A stretch of 38,628 nt of DNA, taken from NCBI GenBank assembly GCA_002316675.1, contig DCDZ01000060.1:16097-54724 (forward strand), given 5' to 3'. Within the stretch, counting starts at the first letter, position 1; every line of letters starts with the position of its first letter. The notes below the pieces were generated by a model. It saw only the letters and a list, made by a program, of their open reading frames with translations. It was not told where the DNA came from and did no database searches. This DNA comes from Tyzzerella sp. UBA1042. GTDB taxonomy: Bacteria > Bacillota > Clostridia > Lachnospirales > Anaerotignaceae. Below, piece by piece: positions 32,298 through 38,628 of the stretch. A program made the translations under genes and the position numbers.

Positions 32298-33755
32298 TTA
32301 GTGATCCATTTTTTTCAAAACCGCCTTCAAAAATCCCCAAACCCGTATGGCAGAAGAAATGGACAGACGCTCGTCAGGGGTATGCACATCGTACATTTCA
32401 GGCCCAATGGAAACCATATCCAGCCCCGGAATTTTTTCTGAAAACAGCCCGCACTCCAATCCTGCATGAATTGCAGAAATTTCTGCTTCCTTGCCGTATC
32501 GTTCAAGATAGACCTCCGCAAATAATTTCAGCATAGAAGACTCCGGATTAAAACGCCAGCCGGGGTAATCATTCACCTCTTCACACCTTGCTCCCGCCAA
32601 ACTCCCAATGGCATGAATCTTCTGGCTGATCAGCTCTTTTCGGCTTTCCACCGAGCTTCTGACTGCATTGTCAAAATAAATATACTCGTCGGTTGTTTTC
32701 ACAATGCCAATATTGCTGGAGCTTTCCACCAGGCCTTCCATTTCCATGCTCATGGTTTGCACCCCATAGGGAAGCAGCAGCAATGTGGAAATCGCCTTGT
32801 TTTTCGTCTCCTCGGTAAAGACTTGAAATACCTTTTCCTGCAAAACCTCCATTGTTATAGTTATAGACGCTTCGGCGGAATTATATTCCTCTCTAAGCAC
32901 ATCTTCCGCCTTTGCCAAAACTTCTCTTGCTGCATCCGCCCCACTCTTTTCCAAAAGAACAATGGCCTCCGCTTCCCGGCAGATAGCATTGTCCATGTTT
33001 CCGCCGTCAATACCGGCCAAAGCAAAGTCCGCTTTTTCCCGAAGCATATATAAAATTCTTCCCAATAGACGGTTTGCGTTGGCCCTTTGCAAATGAATAT
33101 CCGCACCAGAATGTCCGCCTTTCAATCCCCGTACAGAAATCAAGTAGGCCTCTCTGTCCGGGGCGCTTTTCTCCCGTTCTGCCGGCAGATACAGCCTTAC
33201 CCGCCGTCCCCCTGCGCAGCCGGAAAGCAAAACCCCTTCTTCCTCTGTGTCCATATTTAAAAACCGCTTGCCCTCTACGTCAAATACATCAAAGGCTCTC
33301 GCTCCGCCCATCCCCATTTCCTCATCCACGGTAAAAATAGCCTCTATGGGAGGGTGCTCCAACGTGGTGTCATCCAAAAGAGCCAACATATAAGCCACAG
33401 CAATGCCGTCATCCGCCCCCAGCGTTGTCCCCCTTGCATGAATAAATCCGTCCTCTGTATAGATGTCAATGGCGTCCGTTAAAAAATCAATCTCCGTCCC
33501 TGCATTTTTTTCGCACACCATGTCAATATGCCCTTGCAAAATCACCGGCGGTGCCTCTTCGTAGCCCTTGCTCCCCGCCTTCTTAATCAAAATATTATAG
33601 TGGTCATCTTGGCGGCAATATAAGCCTCTTTCCTTGGCAAAGGCCGCAATATAATTGCTTAATGCCATTTCGTTCCCACTGCCGTGGGGGATATTGCATA
33701 TTTCCTCAAAATAGTAAAATATCTTGTCCCCACCGAGACCTTCCAGTTTTCTCAT
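32298..33755 (-). CDS. pepD: Aminoacyl-histidine dipeptidase (M20 family, PepD/carnosinase type)
   Basis: This is a cytosolic metallopeptidase that hydrolyses Xaa-His and other dipeptides. It has 485 residues, the usual length. Metal and catalytic residues are visible: H76 and D78 in ILQGHIDMV, D115 in LGADDGIAVAY, E145-E146 in VDEEMGMGGA, D in NMDTEEEG, and a C-terminal histidine in PDERLSISSA context. I choose ATG at 33755 (MRKLEGLGGDKIF) after GGGAGGAGCAATC; the frame extends 34 codons upstream to 33857 but without a site and with basic, unlikely sequence. It precedes the AI-2E-family permease by 20 bases. Confidence 0.94.
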   Translation of the reverse strand: MRKLEGLGGDKIFYYFEEICNIPHGSGNEMALSNYIAAFAKERGLYCRQDDHYNILIKKAGSKGYEEAPPVILQGHIDMVCEKNAGTEIDFLTDAIDIYTEDGFIHARGTTLGADDGIAVAYMLALLDDTTLEHPPIEAIFTVDEEMGMGGARAFDVFDVEGKRFLNMDTEEEGVLLSGCAGGRRVRLYLPAEREKSAPDREAYLISVRGLKGGHSGADIHLQRANANRLLGRILYMLREKADFALAGIDGGNMDNAICREAEAIVLLEKSGADAAREVLAKAEDVLREEYNSAEASITITMEVLQEKVFQVFTEETKNKAISTLLLLPYGVQTMSMEMEGLVESSSNIGIVKTTDEYIYFDNAVRSSVESRKELISQKIHAIGSLAGARCEEVNDYPGWRFNPESSMLKLFAEVYLERYGKEAEISAIHAGLECGLFSEKIPGLDMVSIGPEMYDVHTPDERLSISSAIRVWGFLKAVLKKMDH

Positions 33756-33907
33756 GATTGCTCCTCCCTTCGGCATCGCCTTTTCATTTTTCCCAGTTTC
33801 CTTGTTCTTAGTATGTGTAAAATGAACCCTGCCATGCCTGTTTCCTTGTTTTATCATTTTATGCCGTATATCGCCAATCTGTTGCGTTGATGAAAACTAT
33901 GAAATTA

Positions 33908-33942
33908 TAAAAAACTCCGATAGAATGGATTCTCATCGGAGT
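33908..33942 (-). terminator. Terminator of the acpP-rnc unit
   Basis: ACTCCGAT and ATCGGAGT form a perfect 8-bp stem (13-base loop), followed on the minus strand by TTTTTATAA. It lies 31 bases after the rnc stop. Confidence 0.88.
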
Positions 33943-33973
33943 ATTATACAGCGCCCTCGAGCATATGCCGTTG

Positions 33974-34669
33974 TCAGCCGTTCATATGCTCCAATGCGTT
34001 ATTTGCGGCAGTCTGTTCCGCTTCCTTCTTGCTGCGTCCGCTGCCCTTGCCTAAAGTCTTTCCATCATGAATTACCTCAGCAAGAAACATCTTGTTATGA
34101 TCAGGTCCCTGCTCGTCAATAATTCTGTATTCTAAGGGAATCTTGCTGATTTTCTGAATTACTTCCTGCAAATGGGTCTTGCCGTCCAAATTTTTAAAAT
34201 TATTTTTGGTATGAGCAATTTGTTCCTCCATAAAGCGCATCACATAGCCCTTGGCCGCATCAATGCCGCCATCTATGCAAACCGCGCCGATAATGGCCTC
34301 AAAGGCATCCGCCAAAATAGAGTCTCTGTTTCTTCCCCCGGTGCTTTCCTCCCCCTTACCCAGCAAAATACACCGGCCGATGCCAACCTTTCTGGCAAGT
34401 CCTGCCAGTGACGGTTCGCAAACCACAGCGGCACGAAGCTTTGTCAGCTCCCCTTCGGGCATTTTAGGGAAAATTTGATACATATATTCACTCACAACCA
34501 TATCCAAAACAGCGTCGCCCAAAAACTCCAATCTCTCATTGTTTTCATGGTTGCCTTTTTTCAATTCGTTGGCATAGGAGCTATGGGTCAGAGCCAAAAT
34601 CAAAAGACCTTTATCCGAGAAAGAGTACTCAATTTTCCGCTCGAACTCCTCCAGATTTAAATGATTCAT
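33974..34669 (-). CDS. rnc: Ribonuclease III
   Basis: This endonuclease cleaves double-stranded RNA in rRNA processing and mRNA turnover. The 231 residues contain the signature NERLEFLGDAVLD (44-56), the second catalytic acid region DAFEAIIGAVCIDGG (about 121-135), and a C-terminal dsRNA-binding domain (about 155-228, ending GRSKKEAEQTAANNALEHM). It starts 2 bases after acpP. The common acpP-rnc order is kept, but the usual following smc gene is not there: a terminator and the unrelated pepD follow instead. Confidence 0.97.
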   Translation of the reverse strand: MNHLNLEEFERKIEYSFSDKGLLILALTHSSYANELKKGNHENNERLEFLGDAVLDMVVSEYMYQIFPKMPEGELTKLRAAVVCEPSLAGLARKVGIGRCILLGKGEESTGGRNRDSILADAFEAIIGAVCIDGGIDAAKGYVMRFMEEQIAHTKNNFKNLDGKTHLQEVIQKISKIPLEYRIIDEQGPDHNKMFLAEVIHDGKTLGKGSGRSKKEAEQTAANNALEHMNG

Positions 34670-34671
34670 AC

Positions 34672-34902
34672 TTAGTTCTCCAATACACTTTTAATATATG
34701 TCATAGCATCTCCAACGGTCTTGATTTTTTCGGCCTCATCGTTATCAAATTCCATGTCAAAGGCTTCTTCCAAAGCGGAAATAATTTGGAATAAGTCTAA
34801 GGAGTCCGCACCCAAATCCGCAAAAACCGTATCTGGCGTTAAGGTTTCTGCTCCAATGTTTAACTGTTCCGCAATTACATTCATTACTACCGATTCATCC
34901 AT
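34672..34902 (-). CDS. acpP: Acyl carrier protein
   Basis: It carries growing fatty acyl chains on 4'-phosphopantetheine. The 76 residues are acidic and have the attachment serine S34 in LGADSLDLFQ. The start is ATG after TTGAGGAGGTTAACAAT. A promoter lies about 50 bases upstream, so acpP-rnc is a two-gene unit separate from other fatty acid synthesis genes, none of which are in the window. Confidence 0.96.
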   Translation of the reverse strand: MDESVVMNVIAEQLNIGAETLTPDTVFADLGADSLDLFQIISALEEAFDMEFDNDEAEKIKTVGDAMTYIKSVLEN

Positions 34903-34949
34903 ATTGTTAACCTCCTCAATATATCAGTATTTTTCTTTTTTCTTTCAAT

Positions 34950-34978
34950 ACTATACCCCATTTATTTCGGTTTGTCAG
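34950..34978 (-). promoter_or_regulatory. Promoter of acpP-rnc
   Basis: CTGACA (34978-34973) and TATAGT (34955-34950) are exactly 17 bases apart on the minus strand, each one mismatch from consensus. Confidence 0.8.
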
Positions 34979-35150
34979 CAGAAAAGCAGAAAAAAAAGGA
35001 AACTTTTCCGCCAATTTTGGCAAAAAACTGAAGGGGAACAAAGGATGTGGGCAAAGATAAAACCCTTGCCTAAAATCATTTTTAAAAAATATGTTACTTG
35101 TTTTTTTGCCCATTTTTGGCTAAATAAGTTTGATCGTTTAAAAGTGATTT

Positions 35151-35178
35151 AAAAACTGCCTCCAAAAAGTGGACAGTT
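35151..35178 (-). terminator. Probable terminator after the small membrane protein gene
   Basis: AACTG and CAGTT, with inner TCC/GGA pairs, form a stem followed on the minus strand by a short T-run and AAATC. It ends 13 bases after the small gene's stop and supports that gene being real. Confidence 0.55.
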
Positions 35179-35190
35179 CTCAGCCATTGC

Positions 35191-35340
35191 TCATCTGTCA
35201 AAAATATCTTTCACATTCTTTACTAATTCTTCCATTGCTCGAATCAATCGATTTCCAAAGGGTATCCAGAGTATCCAAAACAAAATAACAGATCCTAGTA
35301 TGCGAAACAGATATGGGTGCTCATAGATCCATTGCTCCAT
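35191..35340 (-). CDS. Small single-span membrane protein, 49 residues, unknown function
   Basis: I do not recognise it. The peptide MEQWIYEHPYLFRILGSVIL... has one hydrophobic segment (about 9-30) and a charged amphipathic C-terminus (IRAMEELVKNVKDIFDR). The start at 35340 is supported by GGAGGAGGGGGAAG five bases upstream; an in-frame ATG at 35373 would place that site inside the coding region. A near-consensus promoter (35409-35436) and a terminator (35151-35178) bracket it as a one-gene unit. The combination makes it likelier to be expressed than most frames of this size. Confidence 0.6.
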   Translation of the reverse strand: MEQWIYEHPYLFRILGSVILFWILWIPFGNRLIRAMEELVKNVKDIFDR

Positions 35341-35408
35341 AGATACTTCCCCCTCCTCCATTTTATTTTTCAACGCAGCGCCTGTCAGTTTTCTGCCCCA
35401 ATGATACT

Positions 35409-35436
35409 TTTATATTTTATAAGGTGGTAGCGTCAA
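35409..35436 (-). promoter_or_regulatory. Promoter of the small membrane protein gene
   Basis: TTGACG (35436-35431) and TATAAA (35414-35409) are 16 bases apart on the minus strand; each is one mismatch from consensus. The leader would be about 60 bases. Confidence 0.7.
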
Positions 35437-35705
35437 CATTTTTCCAATTCCCATATTGATAATTTTTCGACAATATCATGCATTGGATACTTTCCCGTTT
35501 CTTTCCTTGCTTTTTCTTACTTTAAAATAAGAAATGCGCATACATATTTTATAAAGATATACTCTATCTGTATTTAAATCCCTTGCTCACGCCCGTATTT
35601 TTATGAAAAAAATAACAAAGCGCCCCTCCTTTCAAGATATTATAAATATATGTGAAATGACAAAAAAAACCAACAGAAAGATTAAAAAATCGTTAAAGTT
35701 TTATC
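35437..35705. other. Gene-free AT-rich spacer between divergent units
   Basis: The stretch lies between the small membrane protein promoter and the CheA-like gene promoter. I see A/T-rich sequence with some TATA-like words but no convincing ORF, RNA structure or repeat. Confidence 0.5.
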
Positions 35706-35734
35706 TGGAAATATTTCAATAAAAACGATATAAT
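35706..35734 (+). promoter_or_regulatory. Promoter of the CheA-like kinase gene
   Basis: TGGAAA and a perfect TATAAT are 17 bases apart. The predicted start, about 35741, falls after the first possible ATG (35740), which argues that translation begins at the later GTG. Confidence 0.6.
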
Positions 35735-35769
35735 TGATAATGAATCGTAATAGATATGAGGATGATAAC

Positions 35770-36816
35770 GTGGAAAAGTTTTTAGAAAATCCGGACTTCC
35801 TGCAAGATATTTTTGTAGAAGAAACTTGGAAAAACATTGATAAAATTGACAGCTTTATAGAAGAAAAAACAAAGGATGAAGACTTTTCCGTATCCATGGA
35901 GGAAGTGAATGGTCTGATGCGCACCATGCATAGCGTTAAAGGCTCCGCCTCCATGATGGGATACCCCTCCATTTCAGAAACGGCCCATAGTGCGGAGGAT
36001 TTGTTTGCGTATTTGCGTGAGGAGGAAAATCCGGCACAAAATGATTTGAAAACCATATTGCAGCTGCTACGCATGGTTTCCGGATTTCTGAAAAGAGAGC
36101 TTCGCCGTATGGAAACGGATGATGAAGTGACGGATTTCGGCTGGGCTGTGGTGCGAAGAATCAAAAATTTTCTTGCCCACGTTGACAGCGAAAACGAGCC
36201 TGAGGGCCCAAGCTATCAAATTTCCTATACCCGCAAGGGAAAGCAAATCATTCCCTACACAAACTTTGCCGCTCTCATCCCTCAGATGGAACGCTTGGCA
36301 ATTGTGATGGGCAGAGAATTATCAAAGGAATTTACAGTGAAGGTTTCCGGTGCGGAAACGGAGGTCCCCAGGGATATTTTTGAAAAGATTTCCATGTCCG
36401 TGCTGCAAATGATGAAAAACAGCATGGATCATGGATTGGAAAAAACCGCCGTGCGAGAGCAGATGGGAAAGACCGCCGTGGGGGAAATTTCTTTGGAAAT
36501 ACAAAAGGCCGGACAACGGGTTTTCGTGGTTTTCCGGGATGACGGACAGGGGTTGGATAAGCACGGAATTCTGCATACTGCAAGAGAAAAAGGGCTTTTA
36601 AAAAAAGCGGAGGAAGACTATGAGGATACCGAAATTTTTGCCTTCTTGCTGCGCCCCGGCTTTACTACAAAAAGCAGAGCCACCATGTTTTCCGGCAGAG
36701 GTGTGGGGCTTGATGTTGTAAATGCAACAATTTCCTCTTTGGGCGGCACCATCCGCATTGAAAGCTGCGAATATATGGGGACTACTTTTTTTATAGAATT
36801 CCCCGTTGTTGCATAA
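35770..36816 (+). CDS. Minimal CheA-like histidine kinase (Hpt plus HATPase domains only)
   Basis: This is a histidine kinase of the chemotaxis type. About 348 residues contain an N-terminal Hpt domain with the phosphorylated histidine H54 (MRTMHSVKGSASMMGY). A linker of about 80 residues follows, then a CheA-type ATPase domain with the N-box MKNSMDHGLE, G1 FRDDGQGLD and G2 FSGRGVGLDVV. It ends at the ATPase (FFIEFPVVA): the CheW-like P5 domain that couples CheA to receptors is absent, and I see no P2 or clear P3 dimerisation segment. I choose GTG at 35770 with ATGAGGAT upstream, because the promoter predicts a start after the ATG at 35740. No receptor, CheW or response regulator is adjacent. 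A stand-alone phosphorelay role is inference. Confidence 0.85.
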   Translation: MEKFLENPDFLQDIFVEETWKNIDKIDSFIEEKTKDEDFSVSMEEVNGLMRTMHSVKGSASMMGYPSISETAHSAEDLFAYLREEENPAQNDLKTILQLLRMVSGFLKRELRRMETDDEVTDFGWAVVRRIKNFLAHVDSENEPEGPSYQISYTRKGKQIIPYTNFAALIPQMERLAIVMGRELSKEFTVKVSGAETEVPRDIFEKISMSVLQMMKNSMDHGLEKTAVREQMGKTAVGEISLEIQKAGQRVFVVFRDDGQGLDKHGILHTAREKGLLKKAEEDYEDTEIFAFLLRPGFTTKSRATMFSGRGVGLDVVNATISSLGGTIRIESCEYMGTTFFIEFPVVA

Positions 36817-36878
36817 TGCATTTATATTTTTAATGATAATCAAGAAGCAGACCTAATTTTATAGCATAAAGTTGTGAG

Positions 36879-36915
36879 ATGGCTGAAAAAAAGAGTAAAA
36901 TTCAGCCATTTTTTT
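36879..36915 (+). terminator. Terminator after the CheA-like kinase gene
   Basis: ATGGCTGAA and TTCAGCCAT form a perfect 9-bp stem (13-base loop) followed by a run of T's. It lies 62 bases after the kinase stop and ahead of the pta promoter. Confidence 0.85.
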
Positions 36916-36927
36916 ATGTCTTTTCCC

Positions 36928-36956
36928 TTGTACCGGTGGGACATTTTGTTTATAAT
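36928..36956 (+). promoter_or_regulatory. Promoter of pta-ackA
   Basis: TTGTAC and a perfect TATAAT are 17 bases apart, about 57 bases before the pta GTG start. Confidence 0.6.
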
Positions 36957-37013
36957 AATAGAGATGTGGGTAACAAAAGAAAATTCTACAATCAATTTAG
37001 GAGGTTTTTTATC

Positions 37014-38015
37014 GTGGACTTTTTGACATTAATGAAAGAAAAGGCGAGAGCCAATAAAAAGGTAATCGTTTTACCTGAATCCTATGAAAAAAGAAATCTG
37101 GAGGCGGCAGCTGCTTGCTTGCGGGATGAATTGGCAGAAATCGTATTGATCGGCAATAAGGAAAAAATCATCGAAGCGGCAGGCGGTTTTGATGTTTCCA
37201 AAGCAATTTTTGTTGATCCCGAAATTTATGATAGAATGGATGAAATGGTTGCAGGCCTTGCCGAAGCAAGAAAGAGCAAAGGCATGACCTTAGAGGAAGC
37301 GAAAAAACTTCTTTTGGATGACTCCATGTTTGTAGGTGTAATGCTTGTAAAAATGGGCGTTGCAGACGGAATGGTTTCCGGCGCAATTCATTCCACAGCA
37401 GATACCCTTCGCCCCGCACTGCAAATTTTAAAAACCGCACCGGGAACAGAATTGGTGTCTTCCTTCTTCATCATGGTAACACAGACACCGGAATACGGCG
37501 ATGACGGTATTTTATTGTTCGCTGACTGCGCATTGAACCAGAACCCTACACCTGCTGAATTGGCTTGCATCGCAGGGGATTCCGCAAAATCCTATGCGGC
37601 TTTTGTCGGCAAGGAAGCAAGAGTTGCAATGCTCAGCCATTCCACAATGGGCTCCGCAAAGCACGCTGATGTTGCGAAAGTCGTAGAAGCTGTTAAAATC
37701 GCAAAAGAAAAATATCCCGAAATCAAGCTGGATGGTGAAATTCAGTTGGATGCCGCTATCGTAAAAGAAGTGGGTGAATTAAAGGCACCTGAAAGCCCTG
37801 TTGCCGGCAAAGCAAATTGCTTGGTATTCCCCGACATTGATGCAGGTAATATCGGTTATAAATTAGTACAGAGATTTGGTAAGGCAGAAGCCTTCGGTCC
37901 CGTATTGCAGGGCATCGCAAAACCCGTAAACGATTTATCCAGAGGCTGCTCCGCAAATGACATTGTTGCAGTTGTGGCAATTACAGCCGTTCAGGCTCAT
38001 GTAATGGGTAAATAA
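37014..38015 (+). CDS. pta: Phosphate acetyltransferase
   Basis: It converts acetyl-CoA and phosphate to acetyl phosphate, the first step of acetate formation. The 333 residues match the short (single-domain) Pta. They show VIVLPESYEKRNLEAA near the N-terminus, VGVMLVKMGVADGMVSGAIHSTADTLRPALQI in the centre (split around residues 110-142), and CLVFPDIDAGNIGYKLVQRF near the C-terminus. I choose GTG at 37014 after TTTAGGAGGTTTTTTATC. The frame is open back to 36879, but that part overlaps the upstream terminator and the promoter and is not coding. It is followed by ackA after 92 bases. Confidence 0.96.
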   Translation: MDFLTLMKEKARANKKVIVLPESYEKRNLEAAAACLRDELAEIVLIGNKEKIIEAAGGFDVSKAIFVDPEIYDRMDEMVAGLAEARKSKGMTLEEAKKLLLDDSMFVGVMLVKMGVADGMVSGAIHSTADTLRPALQILKTAPGTELVSSFFIMVTQTPEYGDDGILLFADCALNQNPTPAELACIAGDSAKSYAAFVGKEARVAMLSHSTMGSAKHADVAKVVEAVKIAKEKYPEIKLDGEIQLDAAIVKEVGELKAPESPVAGKANCLVFPDIDAGNIGYKLVQRFGKAEAFGPVLQGIAKPVNDLSRGCSANDIVAVVAITAVQAHVMGK

Positions 38016-38033
38016 TCCCCTTTCGTTTCATGC

Positions 38034-38058
38034 CCGCCTCCCAAAGTATCAAAGGCGG
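38034..38058 (+). other. Intercistronic hairpin between pta and ackA
   Basis: CCGCCT and AGGCGG form a 6-bp stem with a 13-base loop, not followed by a U-run. It may modulate mRNA stability between the two genes rather than terminate. Confidence 0.45.
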
Positions 38059-38107
38059 TGACAATATAAAAAGTACGAAAAAGATACACTGTGAAGGAGA
38101 GAAAATA

Positions 38108-38628
38108 ATGAAAATTCTTGTATTGAACTGCGGCAGTTCCTCATTGAAATACCAGCTTTTCGACATGGAAGGCGAAGTTGTGTTGGCAAAGGGTCTTTGT
38201 GAAAGAATCGGTATCGAAGGCTCCAGATTAAAACATCAGCCTACCGGTAAAGAGGATGTCATCTTTGAAGACTATTTGGAAAACCATGATGTAGCAGTCA
38301 GCAAAGTTATGGAAGCTTTGACAAACCCCGAACACGGTGTTGTAAAAAGCATGAAAGAAATTAATGCCGTTGGTCATCGTGTGGTACATGGCGGTGAATA
38401 TTTTTCAAGCTCCGTCATTATCGACGATGCCGTAAAAGAAGCTTTGGAAAAATGCAGCGAACTTGCGCCCCTGCATAACCCTGCAAACCTCACCGGTATT
38501 GCAGCCTGCGAAAAAATCATGCCCGGTGTTCCTCAAGTAGGTGTATTTGATACCGCTTTCCATCAGACAATGCCGGAAAGAGCATACTTGTATGCCATTC
38601 CTTACGAATATTATGAAAAATATAAAAT
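38108..38628 (+). CDS. ackA: Acetate kinase, 5' part (continues beyond the window)
   Basis: It transfers phosphate from acetyl phosphate to ADP, giving acetate and ATP. About 173 residues are visible, under half of the usual length of about 400. They include the N-terminal signature ILVLNCGSSSLKYQLFD, GHRVVHGGEYF (about 94-104) and LAPLHNPANLTGI, then GVFDTAFHQTMP. The start is ATG after GAAGGAGAGAAAATA. It forms the standard fermentative pair with pta directly upstream. Confidence 0.97.
   Translation, partial: MKILVLNCGSSSLKYQLFDMEGEVVLAKGLCERIGIEGSRLKHQPTGKEDVIFEDYLENHDVAVSKVMEALTNPEHGVVKSMKEINAVGHRVVHGGEYFSSSVIIDDAVKEALEKCSELAPLHNPANLTGIAACEKIMPGVPQVGVFDTAFHQTMPERAYLYAIPYEYYEKYK

Noticed and set aside
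36879..37013. N-terminal extension of Pta by 45 residues
   Set aside because: It covers the upstream terminator and promoter; the GTG at 37014 has AGGAGG in front and matches the usual Pta start.
38034..38058. Hairpin after pta considered as a terminator
   Set aside because: No T-run on either strand, and ackA follows in the usual fermentative pair.
1..38628. CRISPR arrays, tRNA/rRNA genes, IS elements, prophage or integration sites
   Set aside because: No direct-repeat arrays, cloverleaf sequences, transposase or integrase genes, or flanking target duplications were found by reading both strands.

Overview
The window looks like chromosomal DNA from an anaerobic, fermentative Firmicute of the class Clostridia. 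The signs are strong AGGAGG-type ribosome binding sites, frequent TTG and GTG starts, tightly overlapping operons, a [4Fe-4S]-type PurF, a single-chain PurL, a catalytic/regulatory PyrB-PyrI pair, an NAD-linked PyrK-PyrD pair and an adjacent pta-ackA fermentation pair. A Lachnospirales/Anaerotignum-like host is my best guess, but this is inference from gene content, not a database result. I see no rRNA, tRNA, IS element, prophage, CRISPR array or replication origin.

Layout. (1) Positions 1-8975, minus strand: a FadR-family GntR regulator, a complete DctPQM TRAP transporter, then E1alpha, E1beta, E2 and (cut by the window start) a lipoyl-domain-bearing E3 of a 2-oxo acid/acetoin-type dehydrogenase complex. 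This reads as an uptake-plus-oxidation module. Hairpins separate dctP from dctQ, dctM from E1alpha, and E2 from E3. (2) 9383-22452, minus strand: a ten-gene de novo purine operon, purE-C-F-M-N, PurO-type IMP cyclohydrolase, purB, stand-alone AICAR transformylase, purD and purL. It is preceded by a convincing ZTP (pfl) riboswitch with an overlapping terminator, and it ends at a strong terminator. The usual bifunctional PurH is replaced by two separate proteins. (3) 22487-28241, plus strand: a divergent de novo pyrimidine operon, pyrC-K-D-F-E-B-I, with its own strong promoter and terminator. The carbamoyl phosphate synthetase genes are not here.

(4) 28330-29866, plus strand: an unrecognised protein broken by a one-base frameshift, with a Pro/Gln-rich, coiled-coil C-terminus. 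(5) 30018-35340, minus strand: several short units, namely a C_GCAxxG_C_C protein, an RseC-like membrane protein, an AI-2E-family permease with a PepD peptidase, acpP-rnc, and a 49-residue single-span membrane protein. Many have a recognisable promoter and terminator. (6) 35706-38628, plus strand: a minimal CheA-like kinase (Hpt plus ATPase only), then pta and the first part of ackA.

The genes link nucleotide synthesis (purine and pyrimidine operons fire away from a shared 0.4 kb control region) with central acyl metabolism (2-oxo acid dehydrogenase making acyl-CoA, Pta-AckA turning acetyl-CoA into acetate and ATP). The most notable points are the TRAP/dehydrogenase/GntR module, a 57-codon leader ORF whose stop codon lies inside the terminator upstream of E3, the ZTP riboswitch, the split PurH, the frameshifted gene and the minimal CheA-like kinase.
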